This document shows, piece after piece, positions 45,392 to 54,037 of a stretch of 64,000 nt of DNA. Position numbers and translations under genes: made by a program. How positions within the stretch are numbered: the first letter of the stretch is position 1; the number at the start of each line of letters is the position of its first letter. The stretch is from contig NZ_BPQE01000009.1 of the NCBI RefSeq assembly GCF_022179085.1, positions 1 through 64,000 on the forward strand. The letters are read 5' to 3'. The notes below the pieces were generated by a model. It was not told the DNA's origin. It did no database searches and worked only from the letters and a program-made list of their open reading frames with translations. The stretch comes from Methylobacterium aerolatum (GTDB taxonomy: Bacteria; Pseudomonadota; Alphaproteobacteria; Rhizobiales; Beijerinckiaceae).

Positions 45392-45613
45392 TCACTCGGC
45401 CGGGGCCGCCACCCGCCCCTTCGCCCCCTTCCGCGCCCGGGACTCGGCGGCGAGATCGGAGAAGCCCGTATCGAAGCGGTCATACAAGCGGGCGACGAGC
45501 CCGAGGACCATGTCCAGCGAGGCGGAGAACAGTGCCACGACGCCGAGGACGGCGACCTTGGCGAGGTGGCCCGCCCCGGCGACGATGCGGCCGATCCAGT
45601 GAAACACAGCCAT
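45392..45613 (-). CDS. Small membrane protein, 73 aa
   Basis: I do not recognise the family. One hydrophobic stretch spans residues 8-40 (GRIVAGAGHLAKVAVLGVVA, then LFSASLDMVLGLVARLYDRF), which could be one long or two short membrane segments. The end is charged and alanine-rich. A ribosome binding site (gaagga) lies 6 bases before the ATG, which supports translation. It is convergent with cysI and divergent from the Gfo/Idh gene. Confidence 0.55.
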   Translation of the reverse strand: MAVFHWIGRIVAGAGHLAKVAVLGVVALFSASLDMVLGLVARLYDRFDTGFSDLAAESRARKGAKGRVAAPAE

Positions 45614-45891
45614 GTCGATCCTTCGTGAGAGGGGAGAGAGCGGGCGGGGGCGCCCGTTGCGTCGCAGCACATAGGGTTCGGCCCCGGAACAGGGGACGCG
45701 ACCGAAAGCGGCGTCCCGGTCGGGGAACCGCGGCGGCGCTGCGACATTCGGCGACCCCAGCCAAGCCCCTCACAGCTTGGCCGAATTCTCCCGCGCCCAT
45801 CCACCCTCCATCGCATCGCCGTGCTCTCACGGCGCGACGGATCATCCGCCCCGGTTCCGCGTTTCGCCTTCGCACCGCAGCGGAGATGGGC

Positions 45892-47001
45892 ATGCAGGCG
45901 AGACGGGTGGACGGGCGCAAGGTGCGCTACGCGGTGGTCGGCGGCGGTTGGATCTCGCAGGCGGCGTTCATGCCGGGCGTGGCGCAGACCGGCAATTCCG
46001 AGATGACGGCGATCGTCACCGGCGACCCGGAGAAGGCGAAGGCGCTCGCCGACACCTACGGGCTGACCGCCTTCTCCTACGACCGGTACGAGGAGGCGTT
46101 GGCCTCCGACCTGTTCGATGCGGTCTACCTCGCCCTGCCGAACGGGATGCACCGGGACTACGCCGTGCCGGCCCTGGAGGCCGGGTGCCACGTTCTCCTC
46201 GAGAAGCCGATGGCGGTGAGCGTCGCCGAGTGCGAGGCGATCAACGCCTCCGCGCAGGCCTCGGGCGCCAAGCTGATGATCGCCTACCGCCTGCATTTCG
46301 AGCCGGCGACGCTGGACGCCATCGCCCGCATCCGCGCCGGGCAGATCGGCGAACCGCGGATGTTCACCGCCACCTTCGGGCAGCGGGTCGAGGCGGGCAA
46401 CCACCGCGCCAAGCAGGGCTACTGGGCCGGCCCCGTCCCCGACATGGGCACCTACCCGATCAACGCCGCCCGCAACCTCTTCGGGGAGGAGCCCGTGGAG
46501 GTCTCGGCGCTGGGCAGCCGCCGGGCGGACAGCCCCTTCCCCTTCGACGGCACCGTCTCCGTCACCCTGCGCTTCCCGAGCGGGCGGCTCGCCCAGTTCA
46601 CCGTCTCCTACGAGTCCGACGCCGTCGATGCCTACCGCGTCACCGGCACCCGGGGCGACCTGCATCTCCAGCCCGCCTTCCTGTTCGGGAAGGGACTCGG
46701 CGGAACCCTGACCCGGGGCGGGGAGGCCGAGCGGCTGACCTTCCCGAGCGTCGATCAGTTCGGCGGCCAGACCCGCTATTTCTCCGACTGCATCCTCCAC
46801 GACCGGTTGCCGGAGCCCGACGGCGAGGAGGGCCTGTGCGACATCCGCGTGCTGGAGGCGGTGGAGCGCGCCCTGGCCACGGGGCAGACCCAGGCCCTGC
46901 CCCCCATGACGCGCCGGACCCGGCCCGACCTCCTCCAGAAGATGGAACTGCCCGAGGTCACGCCGCCGGCCATGGTCAACGCCGCCAAGCCGGAGGGCTG
47001 A
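45892..47001 (+). CDS. Gfo/Idh/MocA family oxidoreductase
   Basis: This NAD(P)-dependent sugar or polyol oxidoreductase has 369 aa. The Rossmann motif is VVGGGWISQAAFMPG (near residue 12), followed by the EKPMAVS motif with the catalytic lysine near residue 100, and DMGTYPINAARNLF in the C-terminal beta-sheet domain. These features resemble glucose-fructose oxidoreductase. The ATG at 45892 is preferred because ggag lies 6 bases upstream; an ATG at 45886 is too close to it. Substrate unknown. Confidence 0.87.
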   Translation: MQARRVDGRKVRYAVVGGGWISQAAFMPGVAQTGNSEMTAIVTGDPEKAKALADTYGLTAFSYDRYEEALASDLFDAVYLALPNGMHRDYAVPALEAGCHVLLEKPMAVSVAECEAINASAQASGAKLMIAYRLHFEPATLDAIARIRAGQIGEPRMFTATFGQRVEAGNHRAKQGYWAGPVPDMGTYPINAARNLFGEEPVEVSALGSRRADSPFPFDGTVSVTLRFPSGRLAQFTVSYESDAVDAYRVTGTRGDLHLQPAFLFGKGLGGTLTRGGEAERLTFPSVDQFGGQTRYFSDCILHDRLPEPDGEEGLCDIRVLEAVERALATGQTQALPPMTRRTRPDLLQKMELPEVTPPAMVNAAKPEG

Positions 47002-47007
47002 CGTCCT

Positions 47008-47033
47008 GCCCGCCCCGTGCGGACGGGGCGGGC
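47008..47033. other. 11-bp perfect hairpin followed by an A tract
   Basis: GCCCGCCCCGT / ACGGGGCGGGC has a 4-base loop and lies 7 bases after the Gfo/Idh stop. On the plus strand it is followed by eight A residues, not T, so it is not a standard intrinsic terminator. Confidence 0.5.
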
Positions 47034-47117
47034 AAAAAAAACCATGACACGGAGCCGCAGGGAGAGAACCGAAAAAAACCTGGACCGTTGTATTTCTGCG
47101 ACGACGGGGAGGGGACA

Positions 47118-47315
47118 ATGCCCAAGCACGAAATTCTGGGATACTTCGAGCACCGCCGGGACGGTGCCTGGATCTGCGTCCGGCCCTTCACCCTCACGAC
47201 TCCGAATGCCAGCGTCGATATCCGCCAGGGCATGCGCTTCGATTACGGCAAGCGCATCGGCGGCGTGGACCTCGCCGAGTATCTGGAACGCCTGGGCTCG
47301 CAATTCGGCTCGTAG
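47118..47315 (+). CDS. Small conserved-looking protein, 65 aa
   Basis: I do not recognise a named family. The protein reads MPKHEILGYFEHRRDGAWIC and continues with a compact beta-rich pattern (VRPFTLTTPNASVDIRQG) and a helical end (LAEYLERLGSQFG). A strong ribosome binding site (ggggagggg) precedes the ATG. It has no signal or membrane segment. It lies in its own gap between the Gfo/Idh gene and a TetR regulator. Confidence 0.65.
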   Translation: MPKHEILGYFEHRRDGAWICVRPFTLTTPNASVDIRQGMRFDYGKRIGGVDLAEYLERLGSQFGS

Positions 47316-47356
47316 GCGAGCTAGAACGTATGATCGGCCCCGGTCCGCGGGCCGCT

Positions 47357-47396
47357 TGCAATGAAAGCATTTGCCTTCCCCTCTTCAGGGGAGGGC
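47357..47396 (+). promoter_or_regulatory. Dyad and hairpin upstream of the TetR-family gene
   Basis: An imperfect dyad (GCAATG-aaag-CATTTGC, 47358-47374) is followed by a hairpin (gccttcccct-cttc-aggggagggc, 47373-47396). They lie just upstream of the regulator start and are candidate self-operator sites. Confidence 0.35.
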
Positions 47397-47409
47397 ATTA
47401 CTAGGGCGC

Positions 47410-48033
47410 ATGCATCCCGACGATTCGACGCAGATTCTCGCCGGAGAGAGTGGACAGACCACGCGCTGCCGCATCATGGCCACGGCCAGCGAGTTCTTTC
47501 ACGAGATCGGCTACCAGAAGACCACCGTCGCCGACATCGCCCGGTCGCTCAAGATGAGCCCGGCCAACGTCTATCGCTTCTTCGACTCGAAGAAGGCGAT
47601 CAACGAGGCGGTGCTCAAGCGCCTGATCGGCGAGGTCGAGGCCCTCGTGGCGGGCATCGCCGACCGTCCGGGCCTCACTCCCACCGAGCGCCTCGTCACG
47701 GCGATCGAATCCCTCCACCGCCACTGCCTGGAGCGCTATGAGCGTTATCCCCGCATCCACGAGATGGTCGAGGCGGGGATGGGCGAGAGCTGGGAGGTCT
47801 GCCGCCACCATGTGGCGGGGGTCACCGCCGTGTTCGAGCGGATCATCCGCGAGGGCGTGCGCACGGGGGAGTTCGAGGCCGCGGACCCCGCCATGGTGGC
47901 GGGGTGCATCCATGTCGGCATCATCCGCTACACCCACCCGCTGCATGTCGGCCAGCCGATGCTGCCGCCGGTCCCGCCCCTGCGGGCGATGATCGACTTC
48001 CTCCTGCGCGGCCTCGCCCCGGGACGGGGCTGA
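47410..48033 (+). CDS. TetR/AcrR family transcriptional regulator
   Basis: The 207-aa protein has a standard N-terminal TetR helix-turn-helix (residues 20-65, IMATASEFFHEIGYQKTTVA, DIARSLKMSPANVYRFF) and an all-helical C-terminal ligand domain. Its target is unknown; no efflux pump or clear target gene adjoins. It ends 9 bp from a convergent DUF1330 gene. The start MHPDDSTQ is the first ATG giving a normal N-terminal arm; a frame from 47371 passes through the upstream hairpin. Confidence 0.88.
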   Translation: MHPDDSTQILAGESGQTTRCRIMATASEFFHEIGYQKTTVADIARSLKMSPANVYRFFDSKKAINEAVLKRLIGEVEALVAGIADRPGLTPTERLVTAIESLHRHCLERYERYPRIHEMVEAGMGESWEVCRHHVAGVTAVFERIIREGVRTGEFEAADPAMVAGCIHVGIIRYTHPLHVGQPMLPPVPPLRAMIDFLLRGLAPGRG

Positions 48034-48042
48034 GGCCGGCGC

Positions 48043-48387
48043 CTATTCCGAGGCGGGCGTCGAGGGCGGCGCGGGTTCGGAGGTGGAGGGCTGCGGTCCG
48101 TCGTACCCCTCGATCACCAGGATCTCCGCCTCGACGCCGCCGCGCTGCTTGGCCTTGGCGGCTTGGTACGCATCCGAGTACCAGCAGGCGAGGGCATCCT
48201 CGTAGGACGGGAATTCGATGACGACGTTGCGCTCGCGGGCCGGCCCCATCACCGCCTCGTAGCGCCCGCCGCGGATCAGGAAGCGCCCGCCGAACGCCGC
48301 GAAAGCCGCGCCGTTGGCCGCCACGTACGCCTTGTACGCCTCGGCATCGCGGACATCGACCCGCGCGATCCAATACCCCTTGGCCAT
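48043..48387 (-). CDS. DUF1330 domain protein
   Basis: The 114-aa protein is a dimeric alpha-beta barrel of the DUF1330 type: KGYWIARVDVRDAEAYKAYV at the start, RFLIRGGRYEAVMG in the middle and RNVVIEFPSYEDALACWYSD before a proline-rich tail. Function is unknown; related folds act as small monooxygenases or stress proteins. It is upstream of nothing and follows pyrF on the same strand by 66 bp. Confidence 0.88.
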   Translation of the reverse strand: MAKGYWIARVDVRDAEAYKAYVAANGAAFAAFGGRFLIRGGRYEAVMGPARERNVVIEFPSYEDALACWYSDAYQAAKAKQRGGVEAEILVIEGYDGPQPSTSEPAPPSTPASE

Positions 48388-48453
48388 CGATCAGGTGTCT
48401 CCCGTCCCGGCGCGCGCAGCCGCGCCCGGCGGAAGGTAGGGCGAGGGGTCGCC

Positions 48454-49143
48454 TCAGGCCATCTCGGCGACGATGGCCCGCGCCACGGCCCGCGGGTCGG
48501 CGGCGCCGGTGATCGGTCGCCCGACGACGATGTGGTCGATCCCCGCCCGCTTGGCGTCGCCGGGAGTCATCACCCGCTTCTGGTCGCCGGCCTCGGCGCC
48601 CGCCGGGCGGATGCCGGGGGTGACGATCAGCCGGTCCGGCCCGACGATCCGGCGCACGCCCTCCGCCTCCGCCGCCGAGCAGACGAGCCCGTCGATGCCG
48701 ATCTCCGCCGCCTGGGCGGCGCGCTGGGCGACGAGGTCCGCGACGGGCAGGGCGTAGCCCGCTTCGGCCGCGTCGGCGTCGTCGTAGGAGGTGAGCACCG
48801 TCACGGCGAGGATCCTCAGCCCGTTGCCGCGCCCCCTCACCGCCGCCCGCATGGTCTGCGGATAGGCGTGGACGGTCAGGAACGTCGCCCCGAGGCCGGA
48901 CACCGCGCGGACCCCCTCCTCGATGGTGTTGCCGATGTCGTGCAGCTTGAGGTCGAGGAAGACCCTGTCGCCCCGCGCCACGAGGCGCTCGGCCAGGGCG
49001 AGGCCGCCGGCATAGGCCAGCCGGTACCCGATCTTGTAGAAGGTCGCCGCGTCGCCGAGCCGGTCGATCAGCGCCTCGGCCTCGGCCACGCCGGGCACAT
49101 CGAGGGCGACGATCAGGCGGTCACGGGGGTCGGTCTGGCTCAT
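48454..49143 (-). CDS. pyrF: Orotidine 5'-phosphate decarboxylase
   Basis: PyrF makes UMP by decarboxylating orotidine monophosphate, the last step of pyrimidine synthesis. The 229-aa TIM-barrel protein has the catalytic signature [13 protein letters not shown] (near residue 62), LIVALDVP at the start and VTPGIRP and VVGRPIT near the phosphate site. Length and motifs are fully normal. Confidence 0.96.
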   Translation of the reverse strand: MSQTDPRDRLIVALDVPGVAEAEALIDRLGDAATFYKIGYRLAYAGGLALAERLVARGDRVFLDLKLHDIGNTIEEGVRAVSGLGATFLTVHAYPQTMRAAVRGRGNGLRILAVTVLTSYDDADAAEAGYALPVADLVAQRAAQAAEIGIDGLVCSAAEAEGVRRIVGPDRLIVTPGIRPAGAEAGDQKRVMTPGDAKRAGIDHIVVGRPITGAADPRAVARAIVAEMA

Positions 49144-49222
49144 GGGCGCACGGACACCATGGGGCGGGTGGGGGTGTCAATGGCGGTGCGTCGACCCTCT
49201 GCGCCGACGTCCGCGGCGGGAT

Positions 49223-49253
49223 CCCCCCTCTCCCCGCAAGCGGGGCGAGGGGT
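49223..49253. repeat. Palindromic intergenic repeat, family C (copy C3)
   Basis: A single hairpin (ccccctctccccgcaagcgg and ggcgagggg) lies between pyrF and the GST gene, followed by tttt. It could end transcription of a plus-strand message. Confidence 0.75.
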
Positions 49254-49292
49254 TTTCTCTCCTTCTAACCCTCCATAGGCGGCGAAGACGGC

Positions 49293-50081
49293 TCACATCG
49301 CCCCGCCCGGCCACGGAAACCGGATGTTCCCGTCCCGCAGTCCGGCCAGCACCACCTCGACCCCGCCGGACTTCACCATCCATTCGAGGCGGTGATCCCG
49401 GTACTCCCGGCGGCGCCCGCCCGTCGTGTACAACTCGGAGGCCGCCGCCATCTGCGCCGCGGCGGCGTCGAACTCGGCGAAGGTCTGCGCCACCGAGGGG
49501 CGTACCTTCACCCGGCCGTGCCACTCCGCCAACGGGCTGCCTGCTTCGGGGCCGAGGCCGTAATGCACGGATCGGTTGAGGATCGGGGCGACCGCCGCAT
49601 CCGCCCAGCCGAAGCGCTCGCCGCCGAACCACGCCGCCTCCCCGAGACGTCCGGCAAGCCACTTCTGGAGCACCCGCGTCTGGGCGGTGGCCTCGGCGCG
49701 CAGATGCTCGGCGAGGTCGCCGGTGGCGCGCTTGAACCACAGGATCTCCCCAAAACCCCAGTTCACCGCCTCGTACTGCGTGTCGCAGACCTCCTCCGTC
49801 ATCCGCGCGAAGGCCCGCGCGGCGGGATCGCGGGGCAGGAGGGGCGGCTCGGGGAAGCGATCCTCGAGGTATTCCAGGATCACCGTCGACTCGAAGATCG
49901 CGCCATCGCCATCGAACAGCACCGGCACCTCGGTGCGGGGGTTGGCGGCGGCGAAGGGGCCGTCCTGGCTCCCGGTGCCGAAGCTCTCCGGCATCTCGGC
50001 GGTGAAGGCCACGCCCTTCTCGCGCAGCGCGATCTTGACCTTCTGCGCGTAGGACGAGAGCGGATGCTCGTAGAGCCGCAT
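49293..50081 (-). CDS. Glutathione S-transferase family protein
   Basis: The 262-aa protein starts with a thioredoxin-like domain (MRLYEHPLSSYAQKVKIALR, with serines in the active-site position and EVPVLFDGDGAIFESTVILE for glutathione binding). A helical C-terminal domain follows, with about 50 extra residues at the end. The substrate is unknown. Confidence 0.85.
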   Translation of the reverse strand: MRLYEHPLSSYAQKVKIALREKGVAFTAEMPESFGTGSQDGPFAAANPRTEVPVLFDGDGAIFESTVILEYLEDRFPEPPLLPRDPAARAFARMTEEVCDTQYEAVNWGFGEILWFKRATGDLAEHLRAEATAQTRVLQKWLAGRLGEAAWFGGERFGWADAAVAPILNRSVHYGLGPEAGSPLAEWHGRVKVRPSVAQTFAEFDAAAAQMAAASELYTTGGRRREYRDHRLEWMVKSGGVEVVLAGLRDGNIRFPWPGGAM

Positions 50082-50100
50082 GGACGACCTCCCCTTGATC

Positions 50101-50163
50101 GGTTTTGCGAAGGCTTTAGCAAAACCCTCTCCGTCATTGCGAGCGTGAGCGAAGCAATGACGG
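50101..50163. repeat. Two tandem perfect hairpins including family B copy B4
   Basis: GGTTTTGC / GCAAAACC (50101-50126) and CCGTCATTGC / GCAATGACGG (50131-50163) stand side by side between the GST start and the UDG-like stop. The second is a compact form of the family B repeat. Confidence 0.8.
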
Positions 50164-50168
50164 GGCGT

Positions 50169-50786
50169 TCAATCGGAGAGGACCCGCGCGACCTCCGCGC
50201 GCAAAACCGGCAGCAATTCCGCCTCGAACCATGGTTCGCGCTTGAGCCAGCCGTTGTTGCGCCAGGACGGATGGGGCAGGGGCAGCACCCGTGGGCGGCG
50301 GGGCTCGGCCAGGATCGCGCGCCAGTTGCGCACGGTGCCGGTGAGGCCCCCCGGAAGCGTCCCGAGATGCCAGGCCTGCGCGTAGGAGCCGATCACCAGG
50401 ATCAGGTCGAGGTGCGGCAGGCCGGCGAACAGCTCCGCCCGCCAGCGCTCGGCGCATTCCCGGCGGGGCGGCTTGTCGCCGCCCTTGGCGTCGAGGCCGG
50501 GAAAGCACGACCCCATCGGCACGATGGCGATTTTCCTGGAATCGTAGAACTGCGCCTCGTCGAGCCCGAGCCACGTCCGCAGCCGGACGCCCGAGGGATC
50601 CATGAACGGCATTCCCGTCCGGTGCGCCCGCGTGCCCGGCGCTTGGCTCGCCACGCACAGCCGCGCACCCGTCGAGCCCTGGACGATCGGCCTCGGCTCC
50701 TGCGGCAGGGGAGGGCCGTAGAGCGGCGCATCCCGGCAAAGGCGGCAGGCGCGCAAGGCGGCGGCGGTGTCGTCGAAGGAGGGCAT
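50169..50786 (-). CDS. Uracil-DNA glycosylase family protein
   Basis: The 205-aa protein has the UDG-superfamily glycine loop with SQAPGTRAHRTGMPFMDPSG (near residue 50) and the second motif LPLPHPSWRNN near residue 170. The N-terminal CRLCRDAP resembles part of the iron-sulfur site of family 4/5 enzymes, but other cysteine ligands are not clear. DNA-repair activity is therefore uncertain. ATG at 50786 is preferred: the earlier ATG at 50810 lies within a palindromic repeat. Confidence 0.75.
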   Translation of the reverse strand: MPSFDDTAAALRACRLCRDAPLYGPPLPQEPRPIVQGSTGARLCVASQAPGTRAHRTGMPFMDPSGVRLRTWLGLDEAQFYDSRKIAIVPMGSCFPGLDAKGGDKPPRRECAERWRAELFAGLPHLDLILVIGSYAQAWHLGTLPGGLTGTVRNWRAILAEPRRPRVLPLPHPSWRNNGWLKREPWFEAELLPVLRAEVARVLSD

Positions 50787-50806
50787 CCCGGAGATATGGC
50801 GCTCCC

Positions 50807-50898
50807 TCATTGCGAGCGTAGCGAAGCAAGCCAGCGCAGCGGGCCCTCCCCGAACGACGCGCGTCCCTGGATTGCTTCGCCTTCGCTCGCAAGGACGG
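50807..50898. repeat. Palindromic intergenic repeat, family B (copy B5)
   Basis: tcattgcgagcgtagcgaag at the left pairs with cttcgctcgcaaggacgg at the right, with agcgcagcgggccctcc inside as in B1. Confidence 0.8.
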
Positions 50899-50910
50899 TG
50901 GCGCGCCCAT

Positions 50911-50942
50911 AAAAAAACGGCGCGGTGTCGCGCCGCGCCGTT
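50911..50942 (-). terminator. Rho-independent terminator of the molybdenum hydroxylase operon
   Basis: On the minus strand an 8-bp GC stem (CGGCGCGG / CCGCGCCG) with a 7-base loop is followed by seven T residues, 78 bases after the stop codon at 51020. This is the clearest intrinsic terminator in the window. Confidence 0.8.
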
Positions 50943-51019
50943 CGAAGTCGGGTCTCGTTGCCTTGGGGGAAGGCTGACCCTGGCTTACGCCCACGCTCGG
51001 CGGAAAGCCGTGCGATTTC

Positions 51020-53209
51020 TCACGCGCCCTTCGCGCCCGAGAGGTCCAGCGGCAGGGAGCGCAGGCGCTGGCCCGTGGCGGCGAAGACCGCGTTGGCGAT
51101 GGCCGGCGCCAGCACCGGCACGCCGGGCTCGCCGATGCCGGTGGGCGCCGCCGTGCTCGGCACGATGTGGACCTCGACCTTCGGCATCTCGCTGATCCGG
51201 GTGGGCTCGTAGGCGTCGAAATTCGCCTCCTGCACCTGGCCGTCCTTGAGGGTGATCCGGTTGCGCAGCACCGCGGAGAGGGCGAAGCCCACCGCACCCT
51301 CGACCTGAGCCCGGATCACGTCCGGGTTCACCGCCACGCCCACATCCACCGCCGCGACGATCCGCTCGGCCTTCACGTGCCCGTCCGCGACGCCCACCTG
51401 CGCCACCATGGCGACGTAGGATCCGAAGGATTCGTGCACGGCGACTCCGAGGCCCCGGCCCTTCTCCTGGGCGGCGCCCCAGCCCGCCTTGTCGGCGGCG
51501 AGCTTCAAGACGCCCGCGAGGCGGGGCGCGTTGGCCAACAGCGAGAGACGATAGGCCACGGGGTCGGCGCCCGCCGCGTGGGCGAGGTCGTCGATCATCA
51601 CCTCCATCACGTGGGCGGTGTGGCTATGGCCGACGGAGCGCCACCACAGCACCGGCACGCCCTCGCGGCCGTTATGGACGCCGAAGCGGTAGGCGGGCAG
51701 CGCGTAGGGCGTGTCGGAGGCGCCCTCGACGGTGGTGGCGTCGATGCCGTCCTTCACGATCATCGCCTCGAAGGGCGAGCCGATCATGATCGACTTGCCG
51801 ACCATCACATGGTCCCAGCCGACGATCGACCCCTTGGCGTCGATCCCGGCCCGGACCGTGTGGAGGACGCTCGGGCGGTAGTAGCCGCCGGTCATGTCGT
51901 CCTCGCGGGTCCAGACGAGGTGGACCGGGGCCTTCTCGCCATACGCCTTGAACACGGCGGCCGTCTCGGCGGCGTAGTCGGCGGAGGGGGTCGCCCGGCG
52001 GCCGAAGGAGCCGCCCGCCCAGGTCGTATGGAGCCGGACCTTGTCCGGCGTCACGCCGAGCACGGCGGCCATCACCGCCTGCTCCACCGTCTGGAACTGG
52101 AACCCGGCATGGACGTCGTAGGTGCCGTCGGCCGCCTTCTCGATCGTGGCGTTGAGGGGCTCCATCGCCGCGTGGGCGAGGTAGGGGAAGGTGAACTCGG
52201 CCTCGATCACCGTGGCCGCGCCCTTCAGCGCCGCCGCCGGGTCGCCGCGACGGGAGGCGGTGAGGCCCGGCGCCTTCGCCTTCTCGCGGTACTCGGCGAG
52301 GATCGCCTCCGACGAGCGGGTCTCGGCGGCGGAGTCGTCCCACTCGACGGTGAGGGCCTTCCGGCCCTGCATCGCCGACCACGTGTCCCTGGCGACCACC
52401 GCCACGCCGGAGGGCACCTGCACCACGTCGAGGACGCCCGGCACCCGACGGGCGGCGGCGGCGTCGAAGCTCCTGACGACCCCTCCGAAGCGGGGCGCGC
52501 GGGCGATCACCGCCGTCACCTGACCCGGCCGTCGGATGTCGAGGGCGTAGACCGCCGAGCCGTCGGTCTTGGCCTTCGAATCGAGGCGCGGGACCTTCTG
52601 GCCGATGAGGCGCCACTCGCTCGGGTCCTTCAGCCGGGGCTCGGCGGGGACGGGGAGGGTGGCCGCCGAGGCGGCGAGGTCGCCGAACCGGGCCTGCCGG
52701 CCGGAGGGGCCGTGGCGGACGATGCCGTCGGCCACAGTGATCTCGGCCACCGGCACCCGCCACTGGAAGGCGGCCGCCGCCACCAGCATCTCCCGGGCCG
52801 CCGCGCCGGCCTTGCGCAGCTGCACCCAGGAATTGGCCACCGCCGTGGAGCCGCCGGTGCCCTGGATCGGGCCCATCAGCAGGTTGTTGTAGAGGGCCGC
52901 GTCGGCGGGCGCGAACGCCGTGCGCACCTGCGCCCAGTCGGCGCCGAGTTCGTCCGCGAGGATGGTGGCGAGCCCCGTCGTGTTGCCCTGGCCCATGTCG
53001 AGGTGCTTGATCACCACGGTCACGGTGTCGTCGGCGCCGATCCGCACGAAGGCGTTGGGCTGCGCCTTGATCGAGGCCGGATCGAGCCCCGCCGCTCGGG
53101 CGGGGCCGGTGTCCAGCCGGAAGGCGACGACGATGGCCCCCGCCCCGGCGAGGAAACCGCGGCGGCTGGGGCGCGGGGCGGACGGGGTCGGTCGACGGAT
53201 GGTCAGCAT
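51020..53209 (-). CDS. Molybdopterin-binding subunit of a xanthine dehydrogenase-family oxidoreductase (IorB-like)
   Basis: The 729-aa protein begins with a twin-arginine signal (PSRRGFLAGAGAIVVAF, residues 15-31), so it is exported folded with its cofactor. It has duplicated molybdopterin-binding domains (GPIQGTGGSTAVANSW; SFGRRATPSADYAAE; GIGEPGVPVLAPAI). The conserved glutamate near the C-terminus (IGEPGVP) is the usual active-site base. Isoquinoline 1-oxidoreductase and aldehyde dehydrogenases are related; substrate unknown. It follows the 2Fe-2S subunit gene by 101 bp; no cytochrome subunit is present. Confidence 0.9.
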   Translation of the reverse strand: MLTIRRPTPSAPRPSRRGFLAGAGAIVVAFRLDTGPARAAGLDPASIKAQPNAFVRIGADDTVTVVIKHLDMGQGNTTGLATILADELGADWAQVRTAFAPADAALYNNLLMGPIQGTGGSTAVANSWVQLRKAGAAAREMLVAAAAFQWRVPVAEITVADGIVRHGPSGRQARFGDLAASAATLPVPAEPRLKDPSEWRLIGQKVPRLDSKAKTDGSAVYALDIRRPGQVTAVIARAPRFGGVVRSFDAAAARRVPGVLDVVQVPSGVAVVARDTWSAMQGRKALTVEWDDSAAETRSSEAILAEYREKAKAPGLTASRRGDPAAALKGAATVIEAEFTFPYLAHAAMEPLNATIEKAADGTYDVHAGFQFQTVEQAVMAAVLGVTPDKVRLHTTWAGGSFGRRATPSADYAAETAAVFKAYGEKAPVHLVWTREDDMTGGYYRPSVLHTVRAGIDAKGSIVGWDHVMVGKSIMIGSPFEAMIVKDGIDATTVEGASDTPYALPAYRFGVHNGREGVPVLWWRSVGHSHTAHVMEVMIDDLAHAAGADPVAYRLSLLANAPRLAGVLKLAADKAGWGAAQEKGRGLGVAVHESFGSYVAMVAQVGVADGHVKAERIVAAVDVGVAVNPDVIRAQVEGAVGFALSAVLRNRITLKDGQVQEANFDAYEPTRISEMPKVEVHIVPSTAAPTGIGEPGVPVLAPAIANAVFAATGQRLRSLPLDLSGAKGA

Positions 53210-53310
53210 GGCGGCGATGCTCCGGTCAGGACCGTGAAGGGAATCGGGGGACGGAGGCGGGAGGCTTCCCCTCCGCCCGGAAGACGCCGCAGATGGCGCC
53301 GGGGAATGGC

Positions 53311-53766
53311 TCAGGCGAGCTGGCTCGCCGCCTCGTGAATGGCGGCGCGGATGCGCTGGTAGGTGCCGCAGCGGCAGATGTTGCCGTCCATCGCCCCGTC
53401 GATCTCGGCGTCGCTCGGCTTGGCGTTGCCCGAGAGCAGGCCGATGGCCGACATGATCTGGCCCGACTGGCAATAGCCGCACTGGACCACGTCGAGCTTG
53501 CGCCACGCGGCGCGCACCGCCTCGGCCACGGGGCCCGAGACCCCCTCGATCGTCGAGACCTTGGCCGTGCCGACGTCGCCGAGGCGGGTCTGGCAGGCGC
53601 GCACCGGCTGGCCATCGAGATGCACGGTGCACGCGCCGCACTGGCCGATGCCGCAGCCGTACTTCGTGCCCGTCATCGTCAGGTGGTCGCGCAGCACCCA
53701 GAGCAGGGGCGTCTCGGGGTCGGCCTCGACGGCATGCGGCACGCCGTTGATCAGAATCGATGGCAT
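53311..53766 (-). CDS. [2Fe-2S] subunit of the same molybdenum hydroxylase (IorA-like)
   Basis: The 151-aa protein holds two [2Fe-2S] clusters. The N-terminal plant-ferredoxin-type ligands lie in [18 protein letters not shown] plus RACQTR; the C-terminal ligands lie in [12 protein letters not shown] and [11 protein letters not shown]. It has no signal sequence; such subunits are carried across the membrane with the Tat-signal partner. It is the first gene of a two-gene operon. Electrons probably pass from the molybdenum site through these clusters. Confidence 0.93.
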   Translation of the reverse strand: MPSILINGVPHAVEADPETPLLWVLRDHLTMTGTKYGCGIGQCGACTVHLDGQPVRACQTRLGDVGTAKVSTIEGVSGPVAEAVRAAWRKLDVVQCGYCQSGQIMSAIGLLSGNAKPSDAEIDGAMDGNICRCGTYQRIRAAIHEAASQLA

Positions 53767-54037
53767 GGCGGGGCTCTCACAGATCCTCGCGCAAGGAGGG
53801 ATTCCCGCGCGGGGAGGGTTGGCGTGGAACGGGAGGGCGCCGCACCGCCGCCCGGAGGCAGCTAAGGGCTGCCACGGAGTCCGGGCTGTGTGCCAGCGCA
53901 CCCGCACCGGTGACTCCCGGGATTACGCGAACGGAGTGGCGACAATTCGACCTGTCGTGGCAGTCGCTTCTTAAGACTTTCGCAGCATTCTCCGAACGCA
54001 ACCACTGCAAATTGTATCAAGTCGTCGATTGTCGCGC

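Noticed and set aside
47008-47040. Strong hairpin after the Gfo/Idh gene as intrinsic terminator
   Set aside because: The run after the stem is A on the plus strand; on the minus strand the T run precedes the stem. Neither direction fits a standard terminator.
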